Shown here: one piece after another, positions 4,991-7,987 of the stretch
Numbering within the stretch: the first letter of the stretch is position 1
How the letters are laid out: each line of letters starts with the position of its first letter
From: an uncultured Alphaproteobacteria bacterium
GTDB lineage: Bacteria; Pseudomonadota; Alphaproteobacteria; RF32; CAG-239
Assembly: GCA_910577205.1 (NCBI GenBank)
Contig: CAJTMA010000027.1
Span: 1-7,987 of the forward strand
Direction of reading: 5' to 3'
Length of the DNA stretch: 7,987 bases
The notes under the pieces: generated by a model
What the model was told of the DNA's origin: nothing
Seen by the model: the letters and a program-made list of their open reading frames with translations, nothing else
The model's database searches: none
Made by a program: the position numbers and the translations under genes

Positions 4991-6472
4991 ATGACGATGA
5001 ATAATTTGGAAACAGGCACACCTTTTTATTGCGATTTATATCATTTGACGATGGCACAGGCTTGGTTCTTGGATGGGAAACATGAAGACCCCAAAACCTC
5101 AGAAGCCTTTTTTCGCAGGTGTCCGTTTAAGGGCGGATATTTAATCAGCGCCGGTTTGGGCGAGTTTTTGCAATGGGCTGAAAAATGGGAAGTAAAGCAG
5201 GAAGATGTTGATTATTTGGCAACCCTGAAGGGAGCAACCGGTCAGCCGTTGTTTAAAAAAGAATTTCTGGACTACATCAACGGGCAAAAGCTGCGGGTGA
5301 ATATGCAGGCTGTTCCCGAGGGTGAAATTGTTTTTCCGAATGAGCCGGTGTTAAGTGTCAGCGGACCGAACTGGCAAGTTGATATGGTTGAGGCTGCTTT
5401 TTTGAATATTTTTAATGCCCAGAGCTTAATTGCGACTAAGGCCGCGCGGATTGTTCAGGCGGCTTGTGCCGACGGCGTTGAGCGTCCGGTGTTGGAATTC
5501 GGTTTGCGGCGGGCACAGGATATGGGATGTTATTTGCCAACCAGAGCAGCATATATCGGCGGATGTGTCGGGACGTCAAACGTGGCGGCTGCGCAGTATT
5601 ATGGTATTCCGGTCAAGGGGACAATGGCGCATTCATTTGTGATGAGTTATGAAAATGAGCTGGAAGCTTTTAAGGCCTATTTGAATGGTGCGGAAGGCAA
5701 TACGACGCTGCTGATTGATACTTATGATACGCGCGAGGGCGCGAAAAATGCTGTTCGCGCCAGCCGGGAAACCGGTGTGCCGCTGATGGGGGTACGGATT
5801 GATTCCGGTGATTTGGCCTATTGGTCGCATGAGGTTAAACGGATATTTAATGAAGCCGGTATGCCGGATGTTAAGTTGGTGGCTTCAAATGATTTGGATG
5901 AACATTTGATTGAAAATCTGGTTATGGTGCAGAAAGCAGATTATGATATTTATGCGGCGGGAACAAAGCTGGTGACGGCTTATGATATGCCGGCGCTGGG
6001 CGGCGTGTTTAAAACGAAGTCTTATAACGGTGTGCCGAAGATTAAAATCGCAGAGGGAAAGACGACTATTCCCGGAGCAACAAATGTGGTGCGTTTGGTG
6101 CGTGACGGCAGGTATGAGGGAGATGTTATCATGCCGGCTGCGGATGAGGTTGTTCGTAACGGGCGCTTGCATGAAAATATTATTTCCTTTAATGTAAATA
6201 ACCTTAACGGTAAAAAAATGGGTTTTCAGCAAGGGGAGGAAGCTTTTGTTTTGCTGAAACCGGTGATGGCCGGAGGACGGCTGGTCAGCGGGGATAAAAA
6301 TCGCAGTTTGGATGATATTCGCCAGGCGGTTAAGGAAAATTTCAGCAAGCTTGACCCGGCGTATAAGCGGTTGGTTAATCCGCATATTTACGGGGTGGGG
6401 CTGAAACAGGATTTGTATAGCCAGCAGAAAAATATGGTGGCTATGTTTATGGCGCAGCGCGAACGCATTTGA
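4991..6472 (+). CDS. pncB: Nicotinate phosphoribosyltransferase
   Basis: A 493-residue cytoplasmic enzyme that joins nicotinate to PRPP, with ATP, to make nicotinate mononucleotide, the committed step of the Preiss-Handler pathway. From this start the motifs are TPFYCDLYHLTMAQ near the N-terminus (10-23), FGLRRAQ (170-176), GTMAHSFV with the histidine that is phosphorylated in this family (H214), DTYDTREG (243-250) and the phosphate-binding DSGDL (271-275). The length is normal for the longer bacterial type. I chose ATG 4991 because GGAGGG (4978-4983) lies 7 bases upstream; an in-frame ATG at 4970 would overlap pncA by 20 bases and has no ribosome site. The one-base gap to pncA implies coupled translation. 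It uses the nicotinate made by the preceding gene and supplies NaMN to its neighbours. Confidence 0.93.
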   Translation: MTMNNLETGTPFYCDLYHLTMAQAWFLDGKHEDPKTSEAFFRRCPFKGGYLISAGLGEFLQWAEKWEVKQEDVDYLATLKGATGQPLFKKEFLDYINGQKLRVNMQAVPEGEIVFPNEPVLSVSGPNWQVDMVEAAFLNIFNAQSLIATKAARIVQAACADGVERPVLEFGLRRAQDMGCYLPTRAAYIGGCVGTSNVAAAQYYGIPVKGTMAHSFVMSYENELEAFKAYLNGAEGNTTLLIDTYDTREGAKNAVRASRETGVPLMGVRIDSGDLAYWSHEVKRIFNEAGMPDVKLVASNDLDEHLIENLVMVQKADYDIYAAGTKLVTAYDMPALGGVFKTKSYNGVPKIKIAEGKTTIPGATNVVRLVRDGRYEGDVIMPAADEVVRNGRLHENIISFNVNNLNGKKMGFQQGEEAFVLLKPVMAGGRLVSGDKNRSLDDIRQAVKENFSKLDPAYKRLVNPHIYGVGLKQDLYSQQKNMVAMFMAQRERI

Positions 6473-6483
6473 GGAGAACAGGA

Positions 6484-7281
6484 ATGACACATGAAGAAAT
6501 GGCAAATATTTGGAACAGTCTGAAAAAGAAGCTCAAAGCTTATTGCGATGAAAACGGTTTCAGCGATGTTATTCTGGGGTTGTCCGGGGGGCTTGATTCT
6601 GCGATTGTCAGTGTGTTAGCCGCAGATGCGCTAGGGGCGGAGCGGGTTCATGCATTGATGATGAAAACAGATTATACTTCAGAGCTTAGCTTGCAGATTG
6701 CTGCCAAAATTGCAGCGCTTAACGGTTTTGCCTACAAAGTGGTTGATATTCAGCCGGTGATAGACAATCAAAAACGTTTTTTGGCAGGCGTGTTTGGCGA
6801 AGAACCGAAAAATATCGTCTTGGAAAATCTTCAAGCGCGGGAAAGAGGCAAAACGCTGATGGCTTTTTCTAACCAGTATGGTTATCTGGTTTTGGCTTGC
6901 GGCAATAAATCTGAAGGCGCGATGGGGTATTGTACGTTATATGGCGATACCTGCGGCGGGATTTCGCCTATCGGAAACCTGTATAAAAGCCAGATTTTTG
7001 AGTTGGCGCGGTGGCGAAATTCTTTGAGTGAAGCTTTGCCAGAAGCGGTGATTGAGCGAGCGCCCAGTGCGGAGTTGAGTGCCGGGCAGAAAGATGAAGA
7101 CAGTCTGCCGCCGTATCATGTGCTGGATGCTATTCTGGCCGCGTATGTTGATGAGGGCAAAAGCGAAGCGCAGATTGTTAAAATGGGATTTGCAGAAAAA
7201 ACCGTGCAATGGGTTGTTCGGCAATACCGCCGCATGGCTTTTAAGCGGGAGCAAATGCCGAAAGCGTTGTTTTGGGAATAA
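6484..7281 (+). CDS. nadE: Ammonia-dependent NAD synthase
   Basis: A 265-residue N-type ATP pyrophosphatase that amidates nicotinate adenine dinucleotide to NAD using ATP and ammonia. The PP-loop SGGLDS is at 34-39. Further family motifs are LENLQARERGKTLMAFSNQ (about 117-135), GNKSEGAMGYCTLYGD (about 144-159), GGISPIGNLYKSQ (about 161-173) and PSAELSAGQKDEDSLPPY (about 194-211). There is no N-terminal glutaminase (nitrilase) domain, so free ammonia is the likely nitrogen donor; nicotinamidase upstream releases ammonia. I chose ATG 6484, with GAGGAG 7 bases upstream, over a TTG at 6469 that overlaps the pncB stop. It is the last gene of the operon. An NMN-synthetase role like that of Francisella NadE* is possible given the NadM partner, but not shown. 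Confidence 0.92.
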   Translation: MTHEEMANIWNSLKKKLKAYCDENGFSDVILGLSGGLDSAIVSVLAADALGAERVHALMMKTDYTSELSLQIAAKIAALNGFAYKVVDIQPVIDNQKRFLAGVFGEEPKNIVLENLQARERGKTLMAFSNQYGYLVLACGNKSEGAMGYCTLYGDTCGGISPIGNLYKSQIFELARWRNSLSEALPEAVIERAPSAELSAGQKDEDSLPPYHVLDAILAAYVDEGKSEAQIVKMGFAEKTVQWVVRQYRRMAFKREQMPKALFWE

Positions 7282-7301
7282 AAAGTGACGTTTATTTTTT
7301 T
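7277..7301 (+). terminator. Weak candidate terminator after nadE
   Basis: AATAAA (7277-7282, overlapping the stop codon) can pair with TTTATT (7291-7296), followed by a T run to 7301. The stem is entirely A-T with an 8-base loop, so it is weak. No better terminator is visible before the next promoter, so read-through into the following gene is possible. Confidence 0.3.
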
Positions 7302-7302
7302 A

Positions 7303-7331
7303 TTGAAAATAATCGAAAATTTTGTTATAGC
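7303..7331 (+). promoter_or_regulatory. Putative promoter of the orphan gene
   Basis: TTGAAA (7303-7308), 17 bases, then TATAGC (7326-7331): a good sigma70-like arrangement about 25 bases upstream of the expected transcript start and 32 bases before the ATG. A small inverted repeat, ATAGC-AAA-GCTAT (7327-7339), overlaps the -10 box. Confidence 0.55.
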
Positions 7332-7363
7332 AAAGCTATTCATCTCTTATTTAATTAACTATT

Positions 7364-7816
7364 ATGGGAAAAAAACAAAATCAGGCATTTTCTGACGATA
7401 GTCAGGAAAATGCAATGCGTTATTGCCTGCCGGATATCGGCCGTTTGCGGAAAGAGCTTCCCCTCCAAAGGGAACTTTATCAGAAAGGGACGCCGGGTCA
7501 GATGGAGAAAGCGTTTGCGGGCGGGGTTTGCTTTAATCAGCAAATTCAGCAGCAGATAATTCTGGAGGATAATTTGGCGGTCATGGAGGTTTTTGCCGGC
7601 TATTGGGATTTGGTTCCCGATATGCGCAAACTAATGGTGCGCCGCGGGTCTTTGGATATGAACGAACTCTATTTGACACGCCGCTCTTTGGGAAAACAAT
7701 GTTTAGAGCTGGTGAAAAATACCCGGTTTACGCCGGAATTTCTTCGCCGCAATCAGGCATATTTGACTAAAGAAGCGCGCAAGCATTGCCTGCAGGTTCG
7801 GAAAATAACGTTTTAA
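7364..7816 (+). CDS. Hypothetical protein
   Basis: A 150-residue protein I do not recognise. It is hydrophilic and basic overall, with an Asp/Gln/Ser-rich start (about 5-15) and an Arg/Lys-rich C-terminal half (for example MRKLMVRRGS around 87-96, and LTRRSLGKQC). It has no signal peptide and no membrane segment, and it looks mostly helical. It contains four cysteines, but they do not form a zinc-binding pattern. The ATG at 7364 has no Shine-Dalgarno sequence and is preceded by an AT-rich TTAATTAACTATT, resembling the leaders of the two DUF1566-like genes. It has its own promoter and a strong terminator, so it is probably an independent unit rather than part of the NAD operon. Codon usage looks like its neighbours' and the full-length ORF with flanking signals supports it as real. 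Confidence 0.75.
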   Translation: MGKKQNQAFSDDSQENAMRYCLPDIGRLRKELPLQRELYQKGTPGQMEKAFAGGVCFNQQIQQQIILEDNLAVMEVFAGYWDLVPDMRKLMVRRGSLDMNELYLTRRSLGKQCLELVKNTRFTPEFLRRNQAYLTKEARKHCLQVRKITF

Positions 7817-7826
7817 GTTAGGGAAG

Positions 7827-7855
7827 GGGCTTCTGGAAAACAGAAGTCCTTTTTT
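7827..7855 (+). terminator. Rho-independent terminator of the hypothetical gene
   Basis: Nine-base-pair stem GGGCTTCTG / CAGAAGTCC (one G-U pair), loop GAAAA, then six T's. It begins 10 bases after the stop codon. Confidence 0.93.
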
Positions 7856-7915
7856 GTGAAGTATCCCAATTATCTATTTACTTTAGACCAACAAAAAATT
7901 ACCCCTCATTAATGA

Positions 7916-7944
7916 TTGACAGATTGCCTTCGGTGTGTTATTCT
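7916..7944 (+). promoter_or_regulatory. Sigma70-type promoter of the gene starting at the window end
   Basis: A perfect -35 box TTGACA (7916-7921), 17 bases, then -10 box TATTCT (7939-7944). A 10-base perfect palindrome, TCATTAATGA (7907-7916), touches the -35 box and could be an operator, though it is short. Confidence 0.7.
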
Positions 7945-7984
7945 ACATTCAGGCTTTGATTCAGTTATATTTGTGAGGTGTATT

Positions 7985-7987
7985 ATG
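7985..7987 (+). CDS. Start codon of a gene continuing beyond the window
   Basis: The window ends on an ATG preceded by GTGAGGTG (7973-7980), a reasonable ribosome binding site, about 35 bases downstream of a strong promoter. Nothing can be said about the product. Confidence 0.5.

Noticed and set aside
5885..6505. 206-codon reading frame on the minus strand
   Set aside because: It is antisense to pncB, and its composition (His/Ile/Asn-rich) is that of a shadow frame.
1..7987. CRISPR array, tRNA, rRNA, insertion sequence
   Set aside because: I looked for regularly spaced repeats, tRNA-like cloverleaves, and transposase motifs with inverted ends and saw none.

Overview
The window reads as ordinary bacterial chromosome, with short intergenic gaps, Shine-Dalgarno sites on the metabolic genes and Rho-independent terminators. 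The overall look (moderately AT-rich DNA, a family of small DUF1566-like paralogues beside bacterial housekeeping enzymes) suggests a host-associated Gram-negative, possibly one of the gut Alphaproteobacteria. That placement is a low-confidence inference, because no rRNA or marker gene is present.

Layout. (1) 44-1580: two tandem cassettes, each with a conserved leader, a DUF1566/C-type-lectin-like gene and a terminator. The two genes are almost identical up to a fixed point near the 3' end and then differ sharply. The differences are concentrated at adenines in codon positions 1 and 2, as expected for targets of a diversity-generating retroelement (DGR). No reverse transcriptase is in the window. 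(2) 1608-3453: a DXS-like thiamine-diphosphate enzyme with its own promoter and terminator. The promoter has a 19-bp spacer filled by an inverted repeat, the layout used by MerR-family regulators. The enzyme keeps the cofactor motifs but appears to lack two arginines that bind substrate phosphate in true DXS. (3) 3457-7301: an NAD salvage operon in the order NadM-type adenylyltransferase, nicotinamidase-like hydrolase (pncA), nicotinate phosphoribosyltransferase (pncB) and ammonia-dependent NAD synthase (nadE). Together these can take nicotinamide to NAD. (4) 7303-7855: a small orphan gene with its own promoter and terminator. (5) 7856-7987: a sigma70-type promoter leading to the ATG of a gene that continues past the window.

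The most notable element is an RNA structure that occurs twice in the NAD operon, once in the leader (3493-3541) and once between the first and second genes (4290-4357). Both copies have the same two-stem hairpin with a 2-nt 5' bulge and an identical 11-nt loop, GCAGGGCTTAT. In each, a downstream strand can pair with that loop to form a pseudoknot. The stems differ in sequence but keep their pairing. In the second copy the pseudoknot strand abuts the Shine-Dalgarno sequence of pncA. This looks like a riboswitch-type regulator of NAD salvage, and I do not recognise it as a known class.
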